Assembly: GCA_951217055.1 (NCBI GenBank)
Contig: OX578279.1
Location: 30,344,173-30,408,172, forward strand
Direction of reading: 5' to 3'
Length of the DNA: 64,000 nucleotides
DNA from: Gerris lacustris
Taxonomy: Eukaryota; Arthropoda; Insecta; Hemiptera; Gerridae
Below the pieces are notes generated by a model. The model saw only the letters and a program-made list of their open reading frames with translations. It searched no databases and had not been told where the DNA came from. A program made the translations under genes and the position numbers. Below are positions 22,101-34,077 of this stretch, in pieces (position 1 is the first letter of the stretch; every line of letters begins with the position of its first letter).

Positions 22101-22764
22101 CAGTGGTGGCTCCAGTGGCTTCCATTACAAGATTGTTTTGAACAGCAAGTGACGGAAAGTTCAAGTATAGTTTGCTAGGTTTCTTTCAAAGGCTCTTCTT
22201 TGAGGACTAGGAAAATCTGAAGTCCCAGACAATCCTATTGTTTAATCAATTTCTGTAATGAATACTTGTTCCCAATAATCAAGTCTTTGCTAAAATCCTC
22301 ACTACTCTACCTGTAAGCATGCCTCAGCTGAATTCTCGTCATTATGTCGAGTTAATGAGACACAGCTTTGTTCCAGGGTAAGTGAAGATCGGCTCACTGG
22401 GTTGTGTTTATTACAACTCCACAAAGATTTGGACAATGATAATGAATAAGTTATTAATCGATTCGCCAAAGGGAAAAAGTGGCTTGAATTAGAAAATTAT
22501 ATAACATTTTTTAAAAAATGTTGCAATATTATGTCTTTAAAATAAAGTTTTGAAAATGTTAATTTGGTGTTTTCTCAGTAATTCACTATTAAATATATAG
22601 AACAAACGTTAAGAGTATAAGTAATGTAAAAAAATATCTTAAAACAAAGCTTCAAACACGTTTTCAGCATTCAAATATTAAAATTTTTCGCCGGGGGGTA
22701 TTGCATTCCCCCCAAACCCCCAAGTATGGGGTTTCCCTGAAAATCAACTCTGAAGCCGCCCGTG
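22101..22764 (+). mobile_element. Decayed hAT element with 8-bp target duplication
   Basis: Left CAGTGGTGGCTCCAG (22101-22115) against the right end read in reverse, CACGGGCGGCTTCAG (to 22764): 11 of 15 match. The flanks are ATTCTTAT (22093-22100) and GTTCTTAT (22765-22772), 7 of 8 equal, as expected for a hAT duplication. A C/G-rich patch (CCCCCCAAACCCCCAAG) lies near the right end. The inside contains the remnant of a hAT transposase. Confidence 0.7.
22292..22520 (+). pseudogene. hAT transposase C-terminal remnant
   Basis: One frame from 22292 reads KILTTLPVSMPQLNSRHYVE, resembling the LPVS-x-A-E-R-SFS start of the hAT dimerisation domain. After a frame change, the frame from 22378 reads VSEDRLTGLCLLQLHKDLD, then after a stop VINRFAKGKKWLELE, resembling the RL(S/T)GLALLHIH...F end. 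At least one frameshift and one stop separate the pieces, so it is dead. The match is from memory of the family's C-terminal motifs. Confidence 0.65.
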
Positions 22765-23009
22765 GTTCTTATAGTAGTTTTAAAATATAATTATAGTACC
22801 TATAGTCTAATCTTCAGCTCAGTAGTGCTCCTCAAACTAACTCAACAAAATCCGTTCACTGTAAATCCCAACTTTTTTCCCAATTTTTAAAACGTATATT
22901 AAGACAAAAGTTAAATATATAGTAGTTTACGTCAGTTATTCATTTCTTTAAAAATGAAAAAGCAATATACCAAAACAAAACATTTAGTTTCTTTTGCGTC
23001 TAAATGTCC

Positions 23010-23276
23010 CTAGTTATACTTTAAGTGTCTTAAAAGTAAGTCTTCCAAAAGAATTCTTCGTAACCTTGAAATCATAAATGGATTGTTTAGAATGATGTTG
23101 AGGCGTGGAATGTAAATTTGTAAAGAATGAGTTGGTATGCATGTTGAGTTAGAAGCGGACTCCAAGTCAACTGTATCGGGGTTAGTGAGAAAGCATCCAT
23201 CAAAAGCACGTGCCTGATTTATTGTGTCTGTCGCCGCTAAAAACTTCTCATGTTCACTTCCATGTGTGTCCAAATA
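23010..23276 (-). other. Unrecognised 87-codon open frame, doubtful
   Basis: A frame free of stops with protein-like composition (TDTINQARAFDGCFLTNP, then a hydrophobic end) and higher G/C than its flanks. It has no ATG at its start: it opens right after a stop, and the first in-frame ATG is near its end. No convincing splice acceptor precedes it. It might be a fossil coding piece or a terminal exon. I do not recognise it. Confidence 0.2.
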
Positions 23277-23504
23277 TTAATTAATTATTCGCCATATTTT
23301 CTTTCAATAATTCATTTCAATTCATTGTTTCAATGAGTTTTTATAAATTAGTGGAATTAAGATCATAATTTTTAGTATCTATTTTGACTGTAATAGGAAA
23401 AAAAATCTTAAATAAAGGTTTAAGTATTTAATTTAAAATAATAATATTTTTTATGCATAATTGTTAATGATTCCTTGATGTTTATTATTAATTATTATCT
23501 GTTT

Positions 23505-24106
23505 TGCTTCCGAGCTTACCGAAGGTAACGGAAGCATTGTGTTCACTTTTGAGAACAAAAAAGTTTTATGCCTCCGATTTTAAAAATTCCAAGACAGAAA
23601 TCCGTTTCAGACATCAGCGAACATTTTTGGTTCCGTGTCTGTCTGTCTGTCTGTCTGTCTGTCGGTCTGTGTGTCCGCGAATCGTGAAACGTGTTACGAT
23701 AACTTGAGTAAATGTTGCCCGATTTTGATAAAATTTGGTAGACATGTTTATTTTACCAATGCTCAGGTCGAGTTCGATGGACACCGTTATCCGTCCAAGC
23801 GTTCACGCGCAACGCTCGCGTAAACGTCACGCGTAAACTTCAAATTTAAAATTGGAATTTTCGGTCGGAAAAAAATCAAACCTTATCTATTCAATGAGAC
23901 GAACATTTTTTTCAAATACAATTTTTTAGTAAAACCTACAGCGACACCCCTATAAAGTGTTAAAGATCGCTAAAAAAATTTAATTGTTCTTACACAATAA
24001 ACAATATAACAATAAAGTAATAAAACTTTAATGTTAATATAACAATGAAGTACATGATAGGATGCGAGGAAGCTATGTGCCACACTAATTGGCAGTGTAT
24101 TTTATT
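23505..24106 (+). repeat. GCTTCCG-family repeat, long copy
   Basis: Head hairpin at 23505-23534 (GCTTCCGAGCTTACCGAAGG). Then CCAAGACAGAAATCCG, a run of CTGT units (23638-23668), TGCCCGATTTTGATAAAATT near 23,718, and the tail GATGCGAGGAAGCTATGTGC at 24062. The middle (23,760-24,000) differs from copies A and B, with ACGCGCAACGCTCGCG-type G/C-rich sequence. Confidence 0.8.
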
Positions 24107-24236
24107 TATAACTATTCAGAAAATATTGTTTATAAATATTATTTATAACGATTCAGATTATGCGTATAGAATTGCTAAGACAGAGTCGACAAAATATGCC
24201 GACTCCTTCAACGCATCTAACCTGTCATCACTGGTA

Positions 24237-25378
24237 CAGGGCTTGTAGTGAGTCACTGAAAGTCACTTAAAGTCACTTATTTTGACAAGAGTCACTTTTT
24301 TGTCACTTATTTAAAAAAAGTCACTGAAAGTCACTTATTTGGGCTTACAAGGATATTTTTTTTTATTTTTTGTAATTTTTTAAATACAAAACATATATTA
24401 TAACTGTTTTTCAAAAAGGGATTTTGTAAGCTCAAGACTTTTTTAACTATGCATTTTATATTAGGCCTACTTTGAACTGTTATGAATAATAAAATTTGTA
24501 ACAGTTGCACTAGATTCAGCTGGCGTGTGGTGTTTTATCGTCAATATTAAGAAGATGGATGAAAAAAATAAAAATAATATTTTATTCCGAACTCCCTCCT
24601 AATTGTTATTACTTTTCCTCACAACCTATAGTAGGAAAAGTATTGTTTTCACAAAAACTTTTTTTTTTTTGAGGTTTCAACAGAATTATCCGTTTTGGGA
24701 GACCTCCAGAGTGGTTTTCATCATGACGTCTGTATGTATGTATGTATGTGTGTGTGTATGTATGTATGTGCGTGTGTATGTTATCATCGTAGCGCCCAAG
24801 GTATTTAACCTAGAGAGTTGAAACGGTAGGAAATCAGTCTATCTGTATTTGTGCCGCCCGGAAAATCAACTTTTTCCGCCATCTTGATCGCAGTTTGCTG
24901 AGTCAGCAAACATTTTAAAAATCGTAATAAATCGAAAATGGTACTGATCGAGTTGAAATATGGCACGAATATACCTCTCTGTATAACAAACAAGCCCACC
25001 AAAAATTTTTTTTTTAAGAATGATGATAAAATCAATTAGTTCAAAACGGTCACCCATCCAAGTACTGACCACGTCCAATGCTGCGTGGCCTCCGAAGTGA
25101 GGAAAAGTTCTGAGGTACCCCGTACCGATTTTTTTTTTTTTCGTACAGTTACGGTACACAAAATCAAATGAACAAAAAACCGTTCTAAAATTTTTATAAT
25201 TGCATTTTTTTTAACAGTGCTAAACAACAAAAAGTAACTAAAATAATATTTTTTTACTTAAAATTAAGTCACTTAAAGTCACTTATTTGTGGAAAACAGG
25301 TCACTTAAAAGTCACTTATTTTGAAAAAAATAGTCACTAAAGTCACTTAATTTTGAAGAAAAACTGCTACAAGCCCTG
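24237..25378. mobile_element. DNA transposon with CTGGTA 6-bp duplication and AAAGTCACTT subterminal repeats
   Basis: CAGGGCTTGTAG (24237-24248) is perfectly inverted at 25367-25378, and CTGGTA flanks both sides (24231-24236, 25379-25384). Inside each end lies a cluster of AAAGTCACTTA-type repeats, about seven on the left (24250-24340) and about six on the right (25265-25350), all in the same strand sense. Between them sit a TATTGTTTTCAC block, TGAGGT, GTATGTATG runs and an AAGATGGCGG on the minus strand (24877-24888). No transposase frame. 1142 bases. Confidence 0.75.
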
Positions 25379-25396
25379 CTGGTATAAGAGTAACTA

Positions 25397-25977
25397 TAGT
25401 CCAGGAGGTAGCGTACAAAAAAGTGTCTGACTAACATCAAGCTAGAATTTTGTATACAAGTCAATCTTTTAGCGCCTTTGAAGAATATGTGGTCGGCTAA
25501 GTTCGTCTGCGGGACATAGCTTGGCAATAGGCGTTTGAAAAAAACAAACCGGTGGAGAGCGGCCCTGTCTCATCAATTATGGCGGAAAATGTGATTTTCA
25601 TGTTCCTGAGTACAGAATTAGTTAGTAGACCGAATATCAAGTTGATGTTAGTTTCTCCGTTGACAGGTGACCGCGTTGATTTATAGTAATATTTGAATAA
25701 CTAACCTATCAAGTGTGAAAATAACATCGACTTGATTTTTGGTCTACTAACTAATTCTGTACTCAGGAACATGAAAATCACATTGTCCGCCATAATTGGT
25801 GAGACAGGGCCGCTCTCCACCGGTTTGTTTTTTTTTCAAACGCCTATTGCCAAGCTATGTCCCGCAGACGAACTTAGCCGACCACATATTCTTAAAAGGC
25901 GCTAAAAGATTGTCTTGTATACAAAATTCTAGCTTGATGTTAGTCAGACACTTTTTTGTACGCTATCTCCTGGACTA
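25397..25977. mobile_element. 581-bp foldback MITE, copy 1
   Basis: The two halves are inverted copies: TAGTCCAGGAGGTAGCGTAC at 25397 faces its near complement ending at 25977, and pairing continues through GTCTGACTAACATCAAGCTAG and TCTGCGGGACATAGCTTGGC to the centre near 25,690. High arm identity suggests a fairly young insertion. It lies 12 bases after the end of the preceding element's duplication. Confidence 0.88.
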
Positions 25978-26301
25978 CTAATATTATGGCGAAAAAATTG
26001 ACTAAAGAAAAAATAAAAATTGAAAAAATATTGTGTGATTGATTGTTTTGGACCAATTTTTTTTAGTTTTGTTGGAAGCTTAAGGTTATTGCAAACATTT
26101 ACGTGTTTATAACTGGATAATTAATTATTACTCAAGTTTACTGAAGAAGAACTGCTCCCCAAAATAATAAATTAAATAATAATTTTGATCGTAATGAATT
26201 CTAGTTTACTGTTGTTATTATTATTATTTTTTTTATTTTTTTATTATTATTTTGATGAGACTGCTCTTTAAATTATTGATGTCATTTATTTATATCTTAT
26301 A

Positions 26302-27046
26302 GGCCCTTACACACAACCGGACACGACTACGACCACCCGACACAACTAAACACCCCGACAATCCACGTCGTAGCTATCTCTACAGACGTCCCAGATAATT
26401 ATCGCATTATATAATAGTCGCGGTCGCGATAATAATAGTAGATATATAATAATAGTCCCGACTAAACCAAGAAACCCAGTCCCGAGTCCCGACCAACCTA
26501 CCAAATAATCTTCAGTCGACAACGTGATATCGTATAGTGAAGTGTAGTGCAACTAGTTTCTTGTGTGTGGCAAGATGATTCTATATTTTTCGAACGAACA
26601 TATAATTGGTTTGGCTTTTTTTGTTTTTTTTTGTTTTTTCGAGAGTAGTTCTTAGATCTTTTTCATAGTTTCAATGTTCATTTTGAGCATCCCACAAACA
26701 ATAGTACTGCTCCATGCACTCTAACAATGCCACCGTCATACTTTGTTCATCAATAGCAATTTGAAACATCATGAAATTCGAAACAAAAATAACCGGTTCG
26801 GATGACTGCTCTTGGTAAAATGAGATGTGTTGGTTTCAGGAGTCGGCCGACAACGCTATACACGAAGTAACTTAACAGGAATAGAGGGTGGGGAGCTCCC
26901 GACGGTCGGCGTACGAGACGACCAACCGCCCAACCGTCGGGACCGACGGTTTTAGCCTGGCGTCAAGCCTACGCTCGCTCCAACCGTCGGGACCAACGGG
27001 GTTGGACTCGAAAGTTGGGTGGTCGTGTCAGGTCGTGTGTTGGACC
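26302..27046. mobile_element. MITE with GGCCC-ACACAC inverted ends
   Basis: The left end has GGCCCTTACACACAACCGGA then CGACTACGACCACCCGAC. The right end has GTTGGGTGGTCGTGTCAGG and TCGTGTGTTGGACC, its reverse complement with small indels. Inside the right arm CCAACCGTCGGGACC is repeated (26,930 and 26,980). No coding capacity. The flanks show no clear duplication. Confidence 0.65.
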
Positions 27047-29076
27047 TTTTTTATTAAGGTCTTTCCTAACTACAGCTACTTAACTACTTACTATATAGTA
27101 CTATATAGTATTTTTGTTACCGTTCCTAATATTGTTTAACATTCCTTTTCAGTTACAACGAAGACATTTAGTTTTAACTCGCGGTGAACTGCCTTACTTT
27201 TAAAACAAAATTTTTCTTTTTTCTAAAAAGGCCAGCTGTTTTTTATATATATTAAAAAATCTTTAAATGTTAAACCGTTGGAATACTCTAAGAATGTCAT
27301 ATGTTTTTATGTATACTAAAAAATATCTGTGTTTAACCGTTGGAATACTCTTGTACATTAAAGCTAGATGCTGTAACCGTAATCTGTTTGATGTAAGTGA
27401 ATTATCTTGTGGTTATCAGTTAAGTTTTAAGTGCGTGAGCGAGACTTAATATTATCATAGCAACCCCAGATGCTTGTTGCTCACTTGAGCACGCTCCAAC
27501 ACCTCCTATAATCATATATTCAGCCTTCTACCATTAACTACTTAATAACCTACTCAACCAAGCCTACCCTCTTTTAAATATAACACAATATTGATCCACT
27601 CTTATTATTTAATATTTTTCAAGACCATATTTTTTACGTCGACTTTTCAAAATATAGTCTGCAATATTAGATTTATCTCTATTTATATACACTAGTGCAA
27701 TTTATTTTTCATTTAGTTAGGCAGAACCATTCTTTAAAAATTTATTGCTCTTTAATTAATTAATTATCTTTAATTACTAATTAATACTGGCAAGAATTGT
27801 CATATAATTGGTGTATATAGGCATTGTGTAAAAGGGATTCTTAAGATAATCCGATACTTTATTAATAACACTGATCAGTTTCTACACCTTTAGTTAAATG
27901 TAGCCATGATTTAAATATTAATATCAGTGAAATATTCTAGTATGTATTAACGCATCAAGGAACTTATCTGGTATTAATATATCAGTGTATTTGTCCAGTA
28001 TTAATACATTATTAAACGTATCTAGTTATAATACTCCAGTGAATAGGGCAGTAAGAGAATGTAGTCACCAGAAACAGAAAGAGGCTGTCTTTAATCAAAA
28101 CCTCTTTAAGTTTGGATAGTGTCACTAAATATCGTCAGAGAGAATTAAAATTTACTTCTTCCACAAGAATATCTATGATATTTTTCCAATAAGAGTTAGT
28201 TTTTTCGAAAAGATCACATCTCGAAGAATGTGAAGTCATGCATTTCACTTTTACCTAACTCTTATACTGTTGACAACTATGTAGTATATTTTTTACATTA
28301 CCTAGTATTTAGAAGATGGAATTTACATATAAATAAGTATCTTTCTAAAGGATTTTTGTAGAAAAACTTGGAGGAATTGAAATTAGATAGTTAAAGATAG
28401 CAAATACAACCATTTATGGTAAAAAGTGAAATTGAAAAAAAAAATGAAGGAGAAACTAAAGAGTTTAATCTTTTAAGAAAACGAATCATTCATCAATCAA
28501 TATATTACCTGATTAAATAAAAATAATTTTAGACGACTTCATTATTTTTCTTGATGTTTTTACCCTAGTAGAAAGATACAAAGATTTTTTTTTAAATGTT
28601 GAAATGTAGATCCAATCAAGTTGATAATAATGTTATGTGACAGATAAACTTCACTTTAATAAAGGATATTTTATAATTAAGCCTTTTTATATAAAAGGTT
28701 GAATCGCCATAAGTAGAGGTGCTCATACATTCACCATATAAAGACTGATCAATTCAAATATTGAAAACATAAATCCAGCCAAGACCAGACCATTTTAAGA
28801 GGGGAGTTACCATCGCCATTACTATAAACTACTCGATAGAAGAGAATAAATAACACAAACTGTTATTTAGTTACCTTATGCAGTTATTATTTTTTATATG
28901 AGTAAGCGATAAGATTTTCTAGATTCAAGACATTCAAGTAAATATCAACCATGATAAAAATAAATTATTTAAAAATAGTCTAACAAACTCGAACAAAACT
29001 TTCTCATATGGATGTCATGATACTGAAATTAAATCCGAGTTTATTATATTTTATTAAAATTACAAATTTATTATGA
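27047..29076. other. AT-rich intergenic, no gene seen
   Basis: GTTAAACCGTTGGAATACTC-type sequence occurs twice (about 27,269 and 27,332). Otherwise unique-looking, A/T-rich and non-coding. Confidence 0.5.
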
Positions 29077-29129
29077 TTGTTTACATTTCGTTTTCGATTC
29101 TCAAGCAAACTACTTTTGGAATCCTTGGA

Positions 29130-29640
29130 AAATAATTGTTTTCCAGGGAAAACGACTTATATTGTTAATTTCGTATTTAAATGGACTACATTTGAGATTT
29201 TTTTTACTTTTTTTTTTACAACAAGAGAAAGTATTGTTATTGCGCGAACATATGATTTTGACATTTTGATGGATTTACCCGCCTTGAGGTCCCCTGAGTC
29301 CAAAAAAGTGGTTTTTATAAAAGTCTGTCTGTCATCTATGTCTGTCTGCAAACGAGTGGAGCCTAAACTACTGGGCCAATGTTGAAGAAATTTGGCATAC
29401 ATGTTCAGAAAAATTATTCCCCGAGGCGTTATCGAGAAATGAATGTTAGCTCAAAATTTGGGGGTGCTACTCCCCAAATACTCTGATGAACGTAAAACAA
29501 ATTATTTCTCGAAAACGGTTCCGACGATTATGATTAAAAAAATTTACAAGTAGTCGATTAAAATACGAATATAACGATATAAGCTGTTTTCCCGGGAAAA
29601 ATCTTATTCCTCAGAAAATAGCTTTAAACGTGGACAGAGA
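29130..29640 (+). repeat. Repeat with GTCTGTC and GGGGGTGCTACTCCCC modules
   Basis: In order: TTTTCCAGGGAAAACG, AGAGAAAGTATTGTTATTGC, TTGAGGTCCCCTGAGTCC, TAAAAGTCTGTCTGTC, ACTGGGCCAATGTTGAAGAA with TTTGGCATACATGTT, and AAATTTGGGGGTGCTACTCC near 29,454. The TATTGTT / GAGGT / GTCTG order is shared with 24,630-24,760; the GGGGG-GCTAC-CCCC piece recurs inverted at 54,144. No gene: frames across it differ between copies. Confidence 0.6.
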
Positions 29641-30619
29641 GGCTAGGTTTGATTCTCCACCGAGGATTAGTTATTTTTATGATACATATTGGTGAAATGT
29701 TCAATAATAATTAAATTTCCCTACGAAAACTAATAAATGGAAAACTGGACTAAATAATTATGAACTCGTATATGAGAATATTTGTCTAAGTGTTGAAGAG
29801 GTGTTTTAGATAAATAATTATTTCTTGGAGTATTTGGAGGGCAAGGCCTCCTTATTAAGAGCTAAAATTATTTGTCAGATGTATTGGAAATATCGGCCCC
29901 TATGAGGGACAGACATTATTTAAAAACAATTTTTTTTTTGTTTAGGGGACGTTTTTATTGAACTACAAACGTTGAAATTCATCTAAATCTCAAATCGAAT
30001 TATTACGCCATCACAATACTTTTTCTCGCTGTAAATACTAAGTATATCAGAAATTAAATGATAAAAAATAGATAATATATAAAATGCAATAGAATACAAT
30101 TTTTAAAAATATATCTTTTGACTCAGGGTACCTTCAAATATTTAATCAATCAAAATAGATTTTTGCGCATACTATCTCTTTATATATCGACACATACTAG
30201 GAGTATACTCGATATGAGAAAGTAAAAATAAGTGTGGTAAAAAATTTATTTTTAAATGTGTAGTATTTTAGAAAATATAAACTCGTTCGTTAGGTGAATT
30301 CGAACTAATTTTGGTAATTGTGTTTTAAAAAGCTAAAACCAAATCAGGTTTCGTAGTTAAATCAAGATTAACATTGAGGTGCTTTGCCGAAAGAAAAAGT
30401 TGTAAATAAGTCTAATGTTAAGTTTGAGTGAAGCATAATTTTAACATAGTCTGGCTTGAGTAACCAGATATTAAGTTACTGACCTTTGTCACGCTTTGTT
30501 TAACTATTCATTTAGTTTTAACTCTCAGAGTCATCTCTTAACTGGTTTTCTTTACTTAAATAATAAACTGCTTTCTTATATCCGGTTTGAATTGAAGTAC
30601 AATCAATTGAATTGCGATG

Positions 30620-30826
30620 AAATTTGATAGTGGATTTATTGAACGAACGTAGTGAGTTCTTCATTTCAGAGACTTGGGATTTGAAAAGTTTGTTTGTTTG
30701 TTTGTTTGTTTGTCTAACGATAACTGGAGTAAAAATTGACCAATTTCAGCGAAATTTGGCACGTAGATGCATCTCAGCATTTTTGAGAACTGTATAGTTT
30801 TTGGAAATTCCTCACTAAACATTTCC
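30620..30826 (+). repeat. Leader of the tandem-array region
   Basis: GAACGAACGTAGTGAGTTC at 30643-30661, then six GTTT units (30688-30712), then TTGACCAATTTCAGCGAAAT with TTTGGCACGTAG (30,737 on), and immediately the AAGATGGCGGCC array. The order matches the modular repeats elsewhere in the window. Confidence 0.6.
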
Positions 30827-31720
30827 AAGATGGCGGCCAATATAGCGGACGACTAAAAAAAAAGTTTTAAGCCAGCATAATGTGTTATACATCGTTTTGA
30901 AGGTCATTTAGAGAAGAAAAAGAATATGTAACTAATCAAATTTCACACTTCATATTTCCAAGATGGCGGCCAATATGGCGGACGACTAAAAAAAAGTTTT
31001 AAGCAAGCATAATGTGTTATACATCGTTTTGCAGCTCTTTAAGAGAAGGAAAAGAATATGTAACTAATCAAATTTCACACTTCATATTTTCAAGATGGCG
31101 GCCAATATGGCGGACGACTAAAATAAAAAGTTTTAGTCAGCATAATGTGTTATACATCGTTTTAAAGGTCTTTAAGAGAAGGAAAAGAAAATTTAACTAA
31201 TAAAATATCACAGTTAATATTTTCAAGATGGCTGCCAATATGGCGGACGACTATAAAAAAAGTTTAAGTCAGCTTAATATGTTATACATCGTTTTAAAGG
31301 CCTTTAATAGGAGGAAAATAATATTTAACTGATAAAATTTAATACTTCACACTTTCAAGATGGCGGCCAATATGGCGGACGACCAAACAAAAAGTTTTTA
31401 GTCAGTATGATATGTTATACATCAATTTAAAGGTCTTGAAGTTTAGGAAAGGAATATCTAAGTATTAAAAATGTCACACATAATATTTTCAATATGGCGG
31501 ACTATTAAAAAAAAATTATTCTGCTTGGCATGTAATACATTAATCTAAAGGTCTATAAAAGTAGGAATAGAGTCGATAACTTTTCAAATTTCATAATTTA
31601 TATTTTCAAGATGGCGAATAACAAAACGTTTTTCGTCAGTATGGCATTTTATACATCGTTTTAAAGGGTTTAGAAGTAAGAAAAGAGTAAATATCTATTT
31701 AAATTTCACTCTATATATTT
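30827..31720 (+). repeat. About 133-bp tandem array carrying AAGATGGCGGCC
   Basis: Seven units. AAGATGGCGGCCAATATGGC-type boxes start at about 30827, 30960, 31092, 31225, 31367, 31493 (worn) and 31608 (worn), so the step is near 133. Each box is followed by GGACGACTAAA, an A run, AAGTTTTA, CATAATGTGTTATACATCG and a purine-rich stretch. Units decay toward the right. The 62-codon frame near 31,012 is a by-product. Confidence 0.92.
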
Positions 31721-31809
31721 TAAACCAATTGTAGATAATTATTATTTAGTATAATTATTGCATACTAAGCAGTTTAAACAGGAAATTTAGTTAAACGTTG
31801 TTTAATAGA

Positions 31810-33530
31810 GGTATTGCAGGCTTGCTATGATCGCACGTTTATACAGGAGATGTAATAATGTTATTGTTGGCTCGCTGCGCTCGCCCTGTATAGACAGCAT
31901 TTAAAATTAGTTTTCATTTAACTGGGTATATTGAAGGTTCGCTGCGCTCACCAATTTATTTAGTATTTCTGGATAATGTTATGCCGTATAAACTTGCGAG
32001 CGCAGCGAGCCTGAATTAATTGTATTAAATAATGATTACGTACAAATACTTTATAAACAGGCGAGCGTAGCGAGCATACAATAACTTTATTTAATTAATA
32101 TTTACTACAAATTCTGAATCAAACCGGCGAGCGTAGCGAGCCATCATTAATTTCATTAAATAATTACTATACTCACTGTATAAACAGGCGAGCATAGCGA
32201 GCCTTCTTTAATTTATTTGATTAAATAATTAGTATATTTACTGTATAAAAAGCGAGCGTAGCGAGCCTTCAATAACTTTATTTAATAAATATTTACAACA
32301 AAATCTGAATCAAACAGGCGAGCGTAGCGAGCCTTCTTTAATTTGATTAAATAATTACTATATCAACTGTAGTAACAGGCGAGCGTAGCGAGCCTTCATT
32401 ATTTTATAAAATAATTACTATATTTACTGTGTAAACAGGCGAGCGTAGCGAACCTGCAATAACTTTATTTAATAAATACTTACTACAAACGCTAAATCAA
32501 CAGGCGAGCGCAGCGAGCCTGCTATAACTTTATTTAATACTTATTTATTACAAATTCTGAATCAAATAGGCGAGCGTAGCGAGCCTTTTTTTTATAAAAT
32601 AATTACTATATTTACTGTGTAAACAGGCGAGCGTAGCGAGCCTGCAATAACTTCATTTAATAAATACTTACTTCAAACGCTAAATCAACAGACGAGCATA
32701 CAATAACTTTATTTAATAAATATTCACTACAAATTCTGAATCAAATAGGCGAGCGTAGCGAGCCTTCATTATTTTATAAAATAATTACTATATTTACTGT
32801 GTAAACAGGCGAGCGTAGCGAGCCTGCAATAACTTTATTTAATAAATACTTACTACCAAGCTAAATCAACAGGCGAGCGCTGCGAGCCTGCTATTACTTT
32901 TTTTAATACATATTAATTACAAACGCTAAATCAACAGGCGAGCGTAGCGAGCTTACAATAACTTTATTTAATAAATATTTACTACAAATGCTAAATCAAC
33001 AGGCGAGCGCAGCGAGCCTTCTTTATTTTATAAAATAATTACTATATTTACTGTGTAAACAGGCGAGCGTAGCGAGCCTGCAATAACTTCATTTAATAAA
33101 TACTTACTTCAAACGCTAAATCAACAGACGAGCATACAATAACTTTATTTAATAAATACTTACTACAAATTCTGAATCAACAGGCGAGCGCTGCGAGCCT
33201 GCTATTACTTTTTTTTAATACATATTAACTACAAACGCTAAATCAACAGGCGAGCGTAGCGAGCTTACAATAACTTTATTTAATAAATATTTACTACAAA
33301 TGCTAAATCAACAGGCGAGCGCAGCGAGCCTTCTTTATTTTATAAAATAATTACTATATTTACTGTGTAAACAGGCGAGCGCAGCGAGCCTGCTATAACT
33401 TTATTTAATACATATTTACTACAAATGCTAAATCAACAGGTGAGCGCAGCGAGCCTGCAATAACTTTATTTAATACATGTTTACTAGAAATGCTGAATCA
33501 AAAGGCGAGCGTAGCGAGCCTGCGTTAATA
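31810..33530 (+). repeat. Tandem array of GCGAGCGTAGCGAGC units, about 27 copies
   Basis: Boxes of GGCGAGCGTAGCGAGCC, with variants having C or CT in place of T, recur every 55-70 bases, separated by A/T-rich spacers of a few types (AATAACTTTATTTAATAAAT, ACTACAAATGCTAAATCAAC, ATAATTACTATATTTACTGT). The first two boxes (31866, 31933) are in the opposite orientation. Larger blocks repeat: about 32,570-32,740 resembles 33,005-33,175 almost base for base. Not CRISPR: the spacers repeat and the box contains an internal direct repeat. Confidence 0.95.
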
Positions 33531-34077
33531 TTATTAAATAAAGATAATGGACAAAATCATTTTAATGATCTTTTCAGGTTAAATAAGAATGTCAGGTTTT
33601 ACTGAAATATTATCCTGATATTATTATTGAGAACATAGTATGGCTGATATAAAAGCACCTTTCTACGCGAGTTCTTTATGCACCGCATCACTAGTAATAG
33701 TATAACTTCAGTTCGGTGAAAATGTTTTTACATTAATGAAATCTCAAAATTTAAACTTGATTAGTTTTTAAGACTACTTTACTATTTACAGTAAAATTAA
33801 AGATATAAATAAAAATGTAACACATTCATTGTCACACAAAAAGTGTTATTTCCTAAATAGAATTAATTTTGAGGACGTGTTGCCCAATAGAGGACACTTC
33901 TAGTCCTGATAGGCGCCCTGTAGAAAAGTTTCACTCTTCACCTTAGAAGCTATAGAGAACTAGCCAATATAGGAAATTTTATCATAATTCTATGTTGTGT
34001 GCATTGACCATTGGGCTCAGGGCTGTCACTTTTTTTAAATATGCACAAAAATATAATTAACAATATTTATATATAGA
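33531..34077. other. Intergenic, no gene seen
   Basis: A TATAAAAG lies near 33,648 in TGGCTGATATAAAAGCACC. No frame follows that I can call a gene. Confidence 0.4.

Noticed and set aside
32000..33500. GCGAGC array as a CRISPR array
   Set aside because: Eukaryotic context, spacers are repeated rather than unique, boxes are only about 17 bases with an internal direct repeat, and there are no cas genes.
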